In this document: positions 28,775-38,046 of the stretch, one piece after another
How the letters are laid out: the number at the start of each line of letters is the position of its first letter
Position numbering within the stretch: position 1 is the first letter of the stretch
NCBI RefSeq assembly: GCF_030813635.1
Contig: NZ_JAUSUM010000006.1
Coordinates: forward strand, 1-55,438
Length of the DNA: 55,438 bases
Source of the DNA: Salibacterium salarium
Lineage (GTDB): Bacteria > Bacillota > Bacilli > Bacillales > Marinococcaceae
Reading direction: 5' to 3'
The notes under the pieces: model-generated
Database searches by the model: none
Told to the model about the DNA's origin: nothing
The model's input: only the letters and a program-made list of their open reading frames with translations
Made by a program: the position numbers and the translations under genes

Positions 28775-30394
28775 ATGGTCGGCTTATACATAAAAGATAA
28801 AAGGTTTTGGAAAGGAGCTTTTCTTGTTACCGGGGCTGCGTTTATTGGCAAGGTGTTAAGTGCGTTATACCGAGTTCCTTATCAAAACATGGCTGGAGAC
28901 CAAGGGCTTTATGTTTATCAGCAAGTTTATCCTATTTACGGTGCGGCTATGGTTATTGCTATGTATGGGTTTCCGGTAGTAATATCTAAAATGGTAATGG
29001 AAAAGGAAAGTTACGATGGAATAAAGGCAGCAAAAGAAACAGCATTTGCCTGCTTTTTTACATTATTATTAATACATATCATACTGTTTGTACTCATGTT
29101 TTTCGGGGCGGAAAAGATAGCAGTATTAATGGGGGATCATCGGTTACATACCCCGCTTCGCTCGATTTCTTTTGTGTTATTAACGATTCCGTTTTTTTCT
29201 GCGATAAGAGGGTATTACCAAGGGAGAGAACAAATGAGTCCCACCGCGGCATCACATTTGATCGAACAAACGGTACGTGTCAGTGCTATTTTATTATTTA
29301 CCGGATTGGTTGTTTACGCAGGGAACGGAGCGTATGAAGCGGGGAATGCAGCGGCATCGGGGTCTATCCTTGGTAGTGCATGCGGTGTTATTTTTCTCGT
29401 ATCGGTTTGTTTGTACAAAAAGAATGAAAACCGCCAGCCTGTTCACGGGAAAACCATCTTAAAACAAATGAAGATGAACTATTCTATGTTAAGTCGCGGC
29501 GTTCTCGTTTCGTGTGGAGCTATGATATTTATTTTGTATCAATTGGTAGATGCTTTTACGGTAATGCGCCTTTTAACGACTAGTGGTATTGAATCGGATA
29601 CATCGAAAAATTTAAAGGGTATCTTCGATCGGGGCCAACCTCTATTACAATTTGGAACGGTTTTGGCAACTTCCTTTGCTATGGCAATGGTGCCATTTCT
29701 TCGTCGTGAGGAATTAACCGGGGATAAAGAATTATCACGTTATTATGCGACACTAGCTTTTCGAATGAGCCTGCTGTTGGGCGCAGCAGCAGCGGTTGGT
29801 CTCATCATTATCGCAGAACCGGTCAATATTATGCTGTTTAAAAATGCAAAGGGCACTGGGGTTATGCAAATACTTGCCGGAACATTAGCTGTAAGCGGTT
29901 TGGTTATGACAACTTCTGCCGTTATGCAAGGGCATAATCAGTTTGCTTTGCCTGCTGTTTTTCTTATTACCGGGTTAGTAACCAAGGTAACAGGGAATCT
30001 CGTATTGGTTCCTCTTTTTGATGTGAAAGGAGCAGCGGCAGCTACAGTCATCGGGATGTCAGTCACCGCTGTTTGTAATGTTAATTATATTTTACATCGA
30101 CGTTATATTTTGGCCCCTTCCTTCTTATGGTTGAGAAAAGCAATTGTATCGTTATTGGGCATGGGGACTGTGATCGTTGTGTTAAAATATATTTGTGCTT
30201 CTTTTTTTACTATGAATAGAATAAACGCAGTCTGGTCCGCTTTACTGATGGCTGTAATCGGCGCCTTTTTATTCGTATGGTTGATCATGAAATTGGCCCT
30301 TTTTACGAAAGAGGAACGTGCGATAATACCCGGAATGACTAAGTGGGAGAGCTTGTTTGAACGAAAGGAGAAAAAAAGTGAAAACGGAAAATAA
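28775..30394 (+). CDS. spoVB: SpoVB/MurJ-type polysaccharide biosynthesis membrane protein
   Basis: A 539-residue MATE/MOP-superfamily flippase with about 14 hydrophobic segments. It begins WKGAFLVTGAAFIGKVLSALYRVPYQN, the typical SpoVB/YabM start. Members flip lipid-linked precursors; this locus corresponds to yabM in B. subtilis, and a spore-cortex role is inferred. ATG 28775 with GGAGAAAGGAAGA upstream is used, because the frame back to 28502 runs through the GC-rich repeat and encodes nothing membrane-like. Its last 17 bases overlap yabN. Confidence 0.88.
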   Translation: MVGLYIKDKRFWKGAFLVTGAAFIGKVLSALYRVPYQNMAGDQGLYVYQQVYPIYGAAMVIAMYGFPVVISKMVMEKESYDGIKAAKETAFACFFTLLLIHIILFVLMFFGAEKIAVLMGDHRLHTPLRSISFVLLTIPFFSAIRGYYQGREQMSPTAASHLIEQTVRVSAILLFTGLVVYAGNGAYEAGNAAASGSILGSACGVIFLVSVCLYKKNENRQPVHGKTILKQMKMNYSMLSRGVLVSCGAMIFILYQLVDAFTVMRLLTTSGIESDTSKNLKGIFDRGQPLLQFGTVLATSFAMAMVPFLRREELTGDKELSRYYATLAFRMSLLLGAAAAVGLIIIAEPVNIMLFKNAKGTGVMQILAGTLAVSGLVMTTSAVMQGHNQFALPAVFLITGLVTKVTGNLVLVPLFDVKGAAAATVIGMSVTAVCNVNYILHRRYILAPSFLWLRKAIVSLLGMGTVIVVLKYICASFFTMNRINAVWSALLMAVIGAFLFVWLIMKLALFTKEERAIIPGMTKWESLFERKEKKSENGK

Positions 30395-31877
30395 ACAAAA
30401 CAGTCAACTGCCGCGTGTAAATATAGCAGGTCTTGGTGCTGGGGAATTATCTCAACTTCCTCTTGGCATTTATAGAAAATTGTTAAAGGCTGAGCATTTG
30501 TATCTTCGCACTGCAGAGCACCCAGTCGTTCAAGAGCTCGAACAAGAAGGTCTCCGCTTTTATAGTTTTGATCATATATATGAAAATCAACCGCAGTTTG
30601 ATCTTGTTTATGAACATATTATAGAGGAATTGATAGGAGCGGCGTGGAAATATAATACAATTCACTATGTCGTTCCCGGACACCCTTTAACTGCTGAATC
30701 TACGGTGCAGATGCTTTTACAAAAGGAAAAAGAAGGGCGTCTCGAGGTGAATATTTTAGGGGGACAAAGCTTTCTGGATCCTATGTTCACGGCGCTGAAA
30801 ATAGACCCTAACGATGGGTTTCAACTGCTCGATGCTACAGCGTTTGCTGCAAGGGATGTACAGATGACCCAACACGTGATTATCAGCCAAGTGTATGATG
30901 CGATGATGGCCTCTGAAGTTAAATTGACATTAATGGAAAAGTATCCGGATGAGTATGAAGTGATGCTAGTAACTGCTGCTGGCACAACGTCTGAGAATAT
31001 TCAGAAGCTGCCTTTATATAAAATCGACGGCCAAATGAAAGTAGATAATCTTACAGCTTTATATGTTCCCCCTGTTACGAACGAAGAATTGCTTCATCAT
31101 GAATTTACGACATTACGGCAGGTGATTGCTCAATTGCGGGCTCCGGATGGATGTCCATGGGATAAAAAACAGACCCATCAGTCTTTAAAAAGATATTTAA
31201 TAGAAGAGTCCTATGAAGTGCTCGATGCAATCGATCAGGAAGATGATGAACATTTGCAAGAAGAATTAGGCGATGTTCTGCTTCAAGTATTGCTTCATGC
31301 TCAAATTGGAGAAGAAGAGGGATTTTTCACCATGGACGATGTCATTGAAACATTGACTACAAAAATGATTCGCCGGCATCCGCACGTATTTGGCGAAGCC
31401 ATTGCTGAAACAGAAGATCAAGTAAATGAAAATTGGGAAACGATTAAAAAAGCAGAAAAAAATGAGGATTCTTTATTAGCCGATATTCCGGCGTCGATGC
31501 CGGCGCTGATGCAAGCGTATGAATTGCAAAAGAAAGCAGCGAAGGTAGGGTTTGATTGGGGAGATGACGCCCCGATGTGGAAAAAACTTCAGGAAGAGAC
31601 GGCGGAATGGCTGTACGAAGTGAAACACGGAACGCAGGAAGCAATGAAAAAAGAGTTTGGAGACTTACTATTTGTCGTTGTAAATCTTGGACGTTTCTAT
31701 AAGCTGCACCCAGAAGAATCGTTACATATGACCAATAGGAAATTCTTTGAACGTTTTTCCTATATTGAAGAGGCATTAGACAAACAGAATCGCACACCAG
31801 AACAAACGACGCTTGAAGAAATGGACGTATTATGGGAAAAAGCGAAAACGCATTTGAAAGGGGAAAATGACGAATGA
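30378..31877 (+). CDS. yabN: YabN: tetrapyrrole-methylase-like domain fused to MazG pyrophosphohydrolase
   Basis: A 499-residue fusion. The N-terminal half (about 1-220) has a tetrapyrrole methylase fold (NIAGLGAGELSQLPLGIYR and YVVPGHPLTAEST). The C-terminal half holds two MazG-type helices with LEEELGDVLLQVLLHAQ-like and EFGDLLFVVVNLGR metal-binding stretches. MazG hydrolyses aberrant or excess NTPs; the N-terminal role is unknown. The start is GTG 30378 with AAAGGAG; the frame opens at 30357 without a better site. It overlaps spoVB and shares ATGA with rqcP. Confidence 0.94.
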   Translation: MKTENKQNSQLPRVNIAGLGAGELSQLPLGIYRKLLKAEHLYLRTAEHPVVQELEQEGLRFYSFDHIYENQPQFDLVYEHIIEELIGAAWKYNTIHYVVPGHPLTAESTVQMLLQKEKEGRLEVNILGGQSFLDPMFTALKIDPNDGFQLLDATAFAARDVQMTQHVIISQVYDAMMASEVKLTLMEKYPDEYEVMLVTAAGTTSENIQKLPLYKIDGQMKVDNLTALYVPPVTNEELLHHEFTTLRQVIAQLRAPDGCPWDKKQTHQSLKRYLIEESYEVLDAIDQEDDEHLQEELGDVLLQVLLHAQIGEEEGFFTMDDVIETLTTKMIRRHPHVFGEAIAETEDQVNENWETIKKAEKNEDSLLADIPASMPALMQAYELQKKAAKVGFDWGDDAPMWKKLQEETAEWLYEVKHGTQEAMKKEFGDLLFVVVNLGRFYKLHPEESLHMTNRKFFERFSYIEEALDKQNRTPEQTTLEEMDVLWEKAKTHLKGENDE

Positions 31878-32131
31878 GAATTGATAAATTTTTAAAAGTA
31901 TCGAGACTTATTAAACGTAGAACATTAGCTAAGGAAGTAGCGTCTCAAGGCAGAATCACAGTGAATGGAAACAAAGCAAAGGCTGGTACGGAAGTGAGTC
32001 CGGGAGATGAGATTGCGATTAAATTCGGTTCGAAATTGGTGACGGTGCAAGTGGATGAAATTAATGACACGACCAAAAAAGAGGCCTCTGATTCGATGTA
32101 TACTGTCCTAAAAGAAGAACCTCTTTCTTAA
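31874..32131 (+). CDS. rqcP: RqcP (YabO), S4-domain ribosome quality control factor
   Basis: An 85-residue S4 RNA-binding protein (MRIDKFLKVSRLIKRRTLAKE, GRITVNGNKAKAGTEVSPGDEI). RqcP works with RqcH on 50S-peptidyl-tRNA complexes to add C-terminal alanine tails. It overlaps the yabN stop by four bases. The 134-base gap after it holds only a small AGCG-CAAA-CGCT hairpin. Confidence 0.94.
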   Translation: MRIDKFLKVSRLIKRRTLAKEVASQGRITVNGNKAKAGTEVSPGDEIAIKFGSKLVTVQVDEINDTTKKEASDSMYTVLKEEPLS

Positions 32132-32265
32132 AAGCTAGGTTATGTTTAGCGCAAACGCTTAGCCGTCTTTCGCTTTGCTTAAAAAAATCCAGTTGTTTTA
32201 CTACTAACTTCTGTTGATAGGACATAGATATAGAATACAAGCTACTTACTAAAGGAGTGTCGTCT

Positions 32266-32562
32266 ATGTCTTTCAACGAAGAACCAATGATGCAGCGTCC
32301 ACAATCCCATCATGAAGTTGTCATGAAAGGCCGAAAAAATCTTGAAATAACAGGCGTGAAAGAAGTAGAAAGTTTCGATAATGAGGAATTTCTGTTGGAA
32401 ACTTCTATGGGGTTTCTATCTGTTCGGGGCCATGAACTGCACATAAAAAATCTTGATGTAAATGATGGGATTATTTCAATAGAAGGTAAGGTGGACGATC
32501 TCGTCTATGTAGACCAAACGCAAGGGAAAACAAAAGGCTTTATGGGGAAGTTATTTAAGTGA
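32266..32562 (+). CDS. yabP: Sporulation protein YabP
   Basis: A 98-residue YabP/YqfC-family protein (HHEVVMKGRKNLEITGVKEVESFD, LETSMGFLSVRGHELHIKNLDVNDG). YabP and YabQ are made in the mother cell and needed for cortex formation in B. subtilis. ATG 32266 follows AAAGGAG; the GTG at 32257 overlaps that site. Its stop overlaps the GTG start of yabQ. Confidence 0.93.
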   Translation: MSFNEEPMMQRPQSHHEVVMKGRKNLEITGVKEVESFDNEEFLLETSMGFLSVRGHELHIKNLDVNDGIISIEGKVDDLVYVDQTQGKTKGFMGKLFK

Positions 32563-33146
32563 GCTTGACGGTTCAGTTTCAAACGCTGGCAACGATGGTT
32601 ATGATGGGACTAGTCGTAGGGCTAAATTTAGATTTTTATCAACGTTTGACGGTCCAGGCTATTCGAAAATTATGGTCTAGGGCTGTAAGTGATATTTTGT
32701 TTTGGATTGTACAAGCTCTCCTTGTTTTCTATGTACTGTTACGGACAAACGAAGGAGAGCTGCGATTTTATATATTCTTTGCTTTGTTGGCGGGATTCCT
32801 TTTCTATCGTAAATTTGGAAGGACATCTTTTTTAAGTGTATTAGAACGTGGGTTTAATCTTGTTAGCTGGTGTAGAAGGTTAATTATAGCCGTTGTACAA
32901 GTCGTATTGGTGGATCCGTTGAAATTCATATTGAAACTATTGACGTCCTCCGTTATGATAGGATTAAGGCTAATTATAAATATTCTGTCCATTTTGCTTA
33001 GATTTCTTTTATTTCCTTTAACATGGATAGGTTCTATGATGAAGCCTTTGGTAAGCAGATTGCTTCCTTCACCTATCATTACTTTTACGAAAAAAGTTTA
33101 TAACAATATAAATCGAAAGCTAAAAAAGTTGTGGCATTTCAAATAA
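32559..33146 (+). CDS. yabQ: Sporulation membrane protein YabQ
   Basis: A 195-residue integral membrane protein with hydrophobic segments near residues 5-25, 40-60, 65-85 and 100-150, and a basic C-terminus. Position after yabP and size (211 in B. subtilis) identify it. YabQ is needed for cortex synthesis. The GTG start is coupled to yabP by a four-base overlap. Confidence 0.88.
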   Translation: MSLTVQFQTLATMVMMGLVVGLNLDFYQRLTVQAIRKLWSRAVSDILFWIVQALLVFYVLLRTNEGELRFYIFFALLAGFLFYRKFGRTSFLSVLERGFNLVSWCRRLIIAVVQVVLVDPLKFILKLLTSSVMIGLRLIINILSILLRFLLFPLTWIGSMMKPLVSRLLPSPIITFTKKVYNNINRKLKKLWHFK

Positions 33147-33166
33147 ATGAATAGGAGGGATGTTTA

Positions 33167-33565
33167 GTGGTATCAGGAAAGAAAAAGGTCACTCAAATAA
33201 ACCAGTCTTATGCCCAAGAACAAGAAAGAAAACAAGAATGGGAAAAAACAGCGTCAGGTAAGTATCGACGCGGCCTAGTGCGGCGTCTTACTGCTTTAGG
33301 TATAGTTGGAGCCGCGTTAGCAGTTGTTTTCACGATTATATTAACGTCCCAATGGTCGTCGCTTGAAGCAAAAAAAACAGAGCGTTCCCAACTAGAAACA
33401 AAAATGGAAGAACTTGAAACGGAAGAAGCGAACTTAAAACAAGATATTGAAAACTACAACGATTTAGATTACATAGCAGAGGTAGCAAGAAGAGATTATT
33501 ATTTAACAAAACCAGGCGAAACCCTTTATAAAATACCAGATGATTCAACTGTTGAAGCGGATTGA
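33167..33565 (+). CDS. divIC: Cell division protein DivIC (FtsB-like)
   Basis: A 132-residue bitopic membrane protein. A basic cytoplasmic N-terminus (1-38) is followed by one membrane segment (about 41-60), a coiled coil (about 62-95) and a C-terminal extracellular tail with the ARRDYYLTKPGETLYKIP signature. It forms the FtsL-DivIC-DivIB division complex. The start is GTG 33167 with AGGAGGG. The yabR promoter begins inside its stop codon. Confidence 0.95.
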   Translation: MVSGKKKVTQINQSYAQEQERKQEWEKTASGKYRRGLVRRLTALGIVGAALAVVFTIILTSQWSSLEAKKTERSQLETKMEELETEEANLKQDIENYNDLDYIAEVARRDYYLTKPGETLYKIPDDSTVEAD

Positions 33566-33590
33566 CACTTTTTTTATGAGTCGAGTATAA
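33561..33590 (+). promoter_or_regulatory. sigma-A promoter of yabR
   Basis: TTGACA (33561-33566) and TATAAT (33585-33590), both perfect, 18 bp apart. The -35 overlaps the divIC stop. Confidence 0.85.
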
Positions 33591-33659
33591 TAATAATGAT
33601 TTTAATCATGTTAAAATCAAGCTTGTTAATGAAAGAATACAAGGAGGAGCATTTTTTAA

Positions 33660-34082
33660 ATGTCAATAGAAGCAGGCAGCAAGTTACAAGGAAAAGTGAC
33701 GGGTATCACCAAGTTTGGAGCGTTTGTTGAGCTGCCGGGCGGTAAAACAGGTCTAGTCCATATTAGTGAAGTTGCAGACAAGTATGTGGAGGACATTAAT
33801 GAATTTGTGAGTGTCGGGGATGAGGTTACTGTAAAAGTAATGAAAGTCGAAGACGATGGTAAAATAGGTCTTTCCATTCGCAAAGCTGTCGACCGTCCGA
33901 AAGAGGACCGACCGAAAAATGATCGACCAAAAGGGGATCGTCGTGGTGGTTCAGGCAATAAAGGACAACGCTCTCTATCTTTTGAAGAAAAGATGAGCCA
34001 GTTCATGAAAGACAGTGAAGAGCGTCTTTCTTCTCTTAGGAAACAAACGGATTCAAAGCGCGGTGGTGGTTCCAGAAAATAA
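33660..34082 (+). CDS. yabR: S1-domain RNA-binding protein YabR
   Basis: A 140-residue protein. An N-terminal S1 domain (residues 5-75: LQGKVTGITKFGAFVELPGGKTGLVHIS, then VKVMKVEDDGKIGLSIR) is followed by a charged repeat region of D-R-P-K units (about 80-100) and a Gly/Arg/Ser tail. It is related to polynucleotide phosphorylase S1 domains and general stress protein 13; the function in Bacillus is unclear. CAAGGAGGAGC precedes ATG 33660. Confidence 0.92.
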   Translation: MSIEAGSKLQGKVTGITKFGAFVELPGGKTGLVHISEVADKYVEDINEFVSVGDEVTVKVMKVEDDGKIGLSIRKAVDRPKEDRPKNDRPKGDRRGGSGNKGQRSLSFEEKMSQFMKDSEERLSSLRKQTDSKRGGGSRK

Positions 34083-34117
34083 GCTTGCTGTTCATTTGAC
34101 TGTATAGATGATAGACC

Positions 34118-34173
34118 GAAGACTGTCCGGAGGGCATTACCGTTTTGCCGGTATACTCCAAGAGGCAGTCTTC
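34118..34173 (+). other. long hairpin after yabR
   Basis: GAAGACTGTC pairs with GGCAGTCTTC (34118-34127 and 34163-34173), and an inner arm pairs GGAG..ATTACCG with CCGGTAT.CTCC. It lacks a T run, so it is not a standard terminator. Confidence 0.55.
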
Positions 34174-34208
34174 AGTTATGAATAGCCACAAAAAATAATG
34201 AGTAACGG

Positions 34209-34237
34209 TTGACGGCACAAGTTTGTCATTATATAAT
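34209..34237 (+). promoter_or_regulatory. promoter of the tRNA-Met gene
   Basis: TTGACG (34209-34214) and TATAAT (34232-34237), 17 bp apart, 21 bases ahead of the mature tRNA. Confidence 0.85.
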
Positions 34238-34257
34238 CGTTCATGTTGCTTCATTAC

Positions 34258-34334
34258 GGCGGTGTAGCTCAGCTGGCTAGAGCGTACGGTTCATACCCGT
34301 GAGGTCGGGGGTTCGATTCCCTCCGCCGCTACCA
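34258..34334 (+). tRNA. tRNA-Met (CAT anticodon, elongator type)
   Basis: A 77-base cloverleaf with encoded CCA. The acceptor strand starts GGCGGTG, the D arm is GCTCAGCTGGCTAGAGC, the anticodon arm is ACGGTTCATACCCGT, and the T arm contains GGTTCGATTCC. It lacks the initiator-type features and differs from the lysidine tRNA-Ile2, so elongator Met is the best reading. B. subtilis has tRNA-Met followed by tRNA-Glu at this place; the Glu gene is absent here. Confidence 0.95.
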
Positions 34335-34350
34335 TACATAGTATAAACAG

Positions 34351-34394
34351 AGAGACTTGTATTTCCAAAAGTGGAAAGCAAGTCTCTTTTTTTA
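34351..34394 (+). terminator. terminator after tRNA-Met
   Basis: AGAGACTTG and CAAGTCTCT pair around a 19-base loop that itself contains TTTCC/GGAAA, followed by seven Ts. The next 230 bases show no gene. Confidence 0.85.
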
Positions 34395-34623
34395 TAAGTT
34401 CAGAAAGAAATTGCTATGGATAGTCTGTTCTTTTTTAAAAAACAGGACGGGTTTTGTGCAATTCTTCGAATCTCTGTTTTTTTGTTTCAATTGGTGTGTG
34501 ATTTTGATGTCTAGCTTCAAGTTTCTCCTTTGTTTGCTGTAACTTCTTGTTTTATTTTGCTCGTCCATGCTTTTAATAATATGGAAAACACTCTTAACCC
34601 CTGTCTTAGAAGGGATAGGAAAA

Positions 34624-34688
34624 CGTCGAAGGATTTTTTTCTGTTGTTTGCTATTTTGACAAACATTGAATAAATGAATAGGTATAAT
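34624..34688 (+). promoter_or_regulatory. Spo0A-dependent spoIIE promoter
   Basis: TTGACA (34656-34661) and TATAAT (34683-34688) are 21 bp apart, the unusual spacing known from B. subtilis spoIIE, where Spo0A~P lets sigma-A use the promoter. A 0A-box-like CGTCGAA lies at 34624-34630, and TGACAAA overlaps the -35. Confidence 0.8.
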
Positions 34689-34724
34689 AACGTTCATAAA
34701 CTATGGAGCAAGGTGGTGAACGAC

Positions 34725-37220
34725 ATGCACCAAAGGGGTATTATTAAAAGAGTAGAAGAAGTTCAACCAATGTGGGGATTAGCTTGGAAAAAGTGGAAAG
34801 AAACAAAACAACGGTGGAAGAACAAAGTAGTAACAGGGATGGAAATGTTGTTCATCCAGTGGGGCGCGCTTATTTTCTTGACGGGCTTATTGTTAGGACG
34901 AGCTGTGTTGTTGGCAGAATTATTTCCATTTGCGATTCCGTTTTTTGCTGCGGTGTATGCTTGGAGGAAAGAGAAGGCTGTCATTGGTGCAGCCGGAATT
35001 ATGGTTGGGGCCTTTTCTGGAGCCTTATTTCATGTAGCTTTTGTAATAGCAGCGTTGACATTGTTTATTATTATGTATGAATGGATTGCTCGTTTTGGCT
35101 GGAAAACAAATTGGACGCTTCCGATTACCGTATTTTTAGCTACTATAGGTGCGAGGACAGGTACAACCTGGCTCGAAGACGGTATGGTTTCTTCCTATTC
35201 TTTTGTTATGGGGGGAGTGGAGGCTGGATTAAGTTTTATGTTGACTATGATTTTTTTGCAAAGTCTGCCTCTGCTCATTACAAACAAACGAAAACAACCA
35301 TTAAAACATGAAGAAATTATATGTTTCATCATTTTGTTAGCTTCCATTATGACAGGAGCTATAGGCTGGGTCATTTATGGGATGGCTGCTGAACACATGT
35401 TGGCGCGTTATTTGGTTTTACTGTTTGCTTATACAGGTGGTGCTGCAATTGGAGCATCCGTGGGTGTAATTGCGGGGTTAGTGCTAAGCCTAGCTTCCAT
35501 TGCTAACTTGTATCAGATGAGTTTGCTGGCGTTTGCCGGACTATTAGGAGGTCTGCTGAAAGATGGGCGCAAGTTTGGTGTAAGTGTTGGTATGCTGCTA
35601 GGCACAGCTTTAATTGCCTTGTACGGCGATGGATTGAATGGTGCAACGTTAACCTTGGCGGAGTCTGCTGCAGCGATTGTTGTCTTTTTGTTTACTCCAC
35701 GAATGATTACATCATTTATTGAAAAATATATTCCTGGAACACCGGAATATGCAAGAGAACAACAAAAACATATGAAAAAAATAAGAAACGTCACAGCTTC
35801 GAAGGTGGAACAGTTTTCTCACTTATTTCAAACGCTATCAAAAAGTTTTGGAACCAGTGCTTATATAGAGGAAACGGACAAAGTGGACAAACACAAAGAT
35901 GAATTAATGAGTAAAATAACAGAAAAAACTTGCCAGACGTGTTTTCGAAAAGAAAGGTGCTGGGTCCATCAATTTCAAGACACATATGACGGAATGACAG
36001 ACTTAATAGAAGAAATGGAAGATACCGGACGAATTAGCTCTAGGTCGAGGAGTTTGTGGAAGAAACACTGTCACTACGATAAAAAAGTAACAGATGTGAT
36101 GGCGGATGTTTTGCATGAAAATGAATCACAAAAGGTTTTTACGAAACAAGTCCAAGAAAGCCGGCAGTTGGTGGCCGAACAGCTCCAAGGGGTTTCGGAA
36201 GTAATGGAAAACTTCGCAAAAGATATTCAGCGCGAAAAAGAGGCCCATCATACACAAGAAGAACAAATATATGATGCGTTGCATGAGGCGGGTCTTGATA
36301 TTGGACATGTTGACATTTATAGACTGGACGAAGGTAATGTTGAAGTGGAAATGAGTGTTCCGAAACAAGCAGGAATGGAACAGGCTGAAAAAATCATTGC
36401 ACCGATGCTTTCCGATATTTTAAAAGAACATATTATAGTGGACAAGGAAGATCCTTATGAAGAGATAGTCGAATATTCCAATTTCACCTTTGTGTCTGCT
36501 CGAACGTTTACCGTTGATCTTGGTACGGCCTCCGTTGCAAAAGGCGGAGGATGGGTGTCTGGTGACAGCCATGCGGCAATGGACGTTGGTGCTGGGAAAT
36601 ACGTGATGGCCATTAGCGATGGTATGGGAAGTGGACAAAAGGCTCATCAAGAAAGTAGTTCGGCATTGCAAATTCTGCAAACGATTTTGGCATCTGGTCT
36701 TGATGAAACAACCGCCATTCGTTCGATTAATTCGATATTAAGTCTTCGTTCGAATGAAGAAATGTTTTCAACGTTAGACCTTTTCATGGTTGATTTACAA
36801 AAAGCAACGGGTCGATTTATTAAAATAGGCTCTATTCCAAGTTTCATAAAAAGGGATGAAAAAGTGAAACAGATAGAAGCAGGCAATCTGCCTATTGGAA
36901 TGATGGAACATGCCGAATTAGATGTAGTAACCGAGCAAATGAAAGATGGGGATATGCTGGTTATGATGAGTGACGGGATATTGGAAATGGCCGCCCCGAT
37001 TGAAAACACAGAAATATGGATGAGACGAGTTATTTCCCAATTGGAAACCGAAGACCCTCAAGAATTGGCTGATATGTTATTAGAACGGGTCATACGAGTA
37101 TCGCATGGGCAAATTAATGATGATATGACAATTATGACTGCAAAAATTAAACGAAATATTCCGAAATGGGCAGCTATCCCTGTTTATCATTCAGTGCCTC
37201 TAATACGAAAAAAGGCGTAA
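34725..37220 (+). CDS. spoIIE: Stage II sporulation protein E (PP2C phosphatase)
   Basis: An 831-residue membrane phosphatase. The N-terminal third has about ten hydrophobic segments (about residues 40-325), a central FtsZ-interaction and oligomerisation region follows (with cysteine-rich KTCQTCFRKERCW), then a PP2C domain (about 585-800) with DVGAGKYVMAISDGMGSG and MMSDGILE supplying metal-binding Asp residues. It dephosphorylates SpoIIAA to activate sigma-F at the polar septum. ATG 34725 follows AAGGTGGTGAA; the in-frame ATG at 34674 lies upstream of the promoter -10 and cannot be translated from it. Confidence 0.95.
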   Translation: MHQRGIIKRVEEVQPMWGLAWKKWKETKQRWKNKVVTGMEMLFIQWGALIFLTGLLLGRAVLLAELFPFAIPFFAAVYAWRKEKAVIGAAGIMVGAFSGALFHVAFVIAALTLFIIMYEWIARFGWKTNWTLPITVFLATIGARTGTTWLEDGMVSSYSFVMGGVEAGLSFMLTMIFLQSLPLLITNKRKQPLKHEEIICFIILLASIMTGAIGWVIYGMAAEHMLARYLVLLFAYTGGAAIGASVGVIAGLVLSLASIANLYQMSLLAFAGLLGGLLKDGRKFGVSVGMLLGTALIALYGDGLNGATLTLAESAAAIVVFLFTPRMITSFIEKYIPGTPEYAREQQKHMKKIRNVTASKVEQFSHLFQTLSKSFGTSAYIEETDKVDKHKDELMSKITEKTCQTCFRKERCWVHQFQDTYDGMTDLIEEMEDTGRISSRSRSLWKKHCHYDKKVTDVMADVLHENESQKVFTKQVQESRQLVAEQLQGVSEVMENFAKDIQREKEAHHTQEEQIYDALHEAGLDIGHVDIYRLDEGNVEVEMSVPKQAGMEQAEKIIAPMLSDILKEHIIVDKEDPYEEIVEYSNFTFVSARTFTVDLGTASVAKGGGWVSGDSHAAMDVGAGKYVMAISDGMGSGQKAHQESSSALQILQTILASGLDETTAIRSINSILSLRSNEEMFSTLDLFMVDLQKATGRFIKIGSIPSFIKRDEKVKQIEAGNLPIGMMEHAELDVVTEQMKDGDMLVMMSDGILEMAAPIENTEIWMRRVISQLETEDPQELADMLLERVIRVSHGQINDDMTIMTAKIKRNIPKWAAIPVYHSVPLIRKKA

Positions 37221-37302
37221 TAGGAAGGTTCTCCCTATAGGTATATATTTTTTCATGAACGTCAAAAATGAAAATAATACCAATAGTGAAGGGGAATAAA
37301 AC

Positions 37303-38046
37303 ATGAATGCTGGAAAAATAAAGCAGATTTTATTGTTGACAGATGGGTGTTCGAATCAAGGAGAAGACCCGGCTGCTGTTGCAGCGTTTGCGAACGAAAA
37401 AGGGATAACTGTAAATGTTATTGGAATTCTAGAACATGAGTCGAACCGAGGGAAAGGTATGAAAGAGGTTGAAAATATTGCAGCATCGGGCGGAGGTGTT
37501 AGTCAACTCGTTTATGCAAGTCAATTGTCACAAACGGTTCAGATGGTGACAAAACAAGCAATGACTCAAACACTTCAAGGGGTTGTGCACGGTGAATTGC
37601 GTCAAATTCTTGGCGAAGAACGAGAAATGGAGGATCTTCCGCCTGATAAACGAGGCGAAGTGATGGAAGTTGTGGATGACCTTGGCGAAACGGTTAACTT
37701 AGAAGTGCTGATTTTAGTAGATACGAGTGCAAGTATGAAACCGAAACTACCGATGGTGCAAGAAGCGTTATCTGATTTATCTATAAGCTTAAATTCAAGA
37801 ACGGGAAACAATAATTTTGCATTGTTTTTATTTCCCGGGAAAAGAAAAGATACAGAAAAGGTGCTAGACTGGACGCCAAAAATCAATTCTTTAACGGACA
37901 CCTTTCATCGTTTGACGACAGGAGGAGTAACTCCAACGGGCCCTGCGCTTAAATCTGCTCTCTATCATTTTGAAAAACGTCGTGGCAAAAGGAGTCTGAT
38001 TGATGATGGAGAAGATGAATTTCCAATCGAAGAATCAGGCTTCTAA
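37303..38046 (+). CDS. yabS: VWA-domain protein YabS
   Basis: A 247-residue protein with two von Willebrand A-like halves. The first (about 5-85) has LLLTDGCSNQGEDP; the second (about 135-230) has the MIDAS DTSAS in ILVDTSASMK and a TGGVTPTGPAL segment. In B. subtilis yabS lies between spoIIE and yabT and is expressed in sporulation; function unknown. GAAGGGGAAT precedes ATG 37303. Its last 44 bases overlap yabT. Confidence 0.88.
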   Translation: MNAGKIKQILLLTDGCSNQGEDPAAVAAFANEKGITVNVIGILEHESNRGKGMKEVENIAASGGGVSQLVYASQLSQTVQMVTKQAMTQTLQGVVHGELRQILGEEREMEDLPPDKRGEVMEVVDDLGETVNLEVLILVDTSASMKPKLPMVQEALSDLSISLNSRTGNNNFALFLFPGKRKDTEKVLDWTPKINSLTDTFHRLTTGGVTPTGPALKSALYHFEKRRGKRSLIDDGEDEFPIEESGF

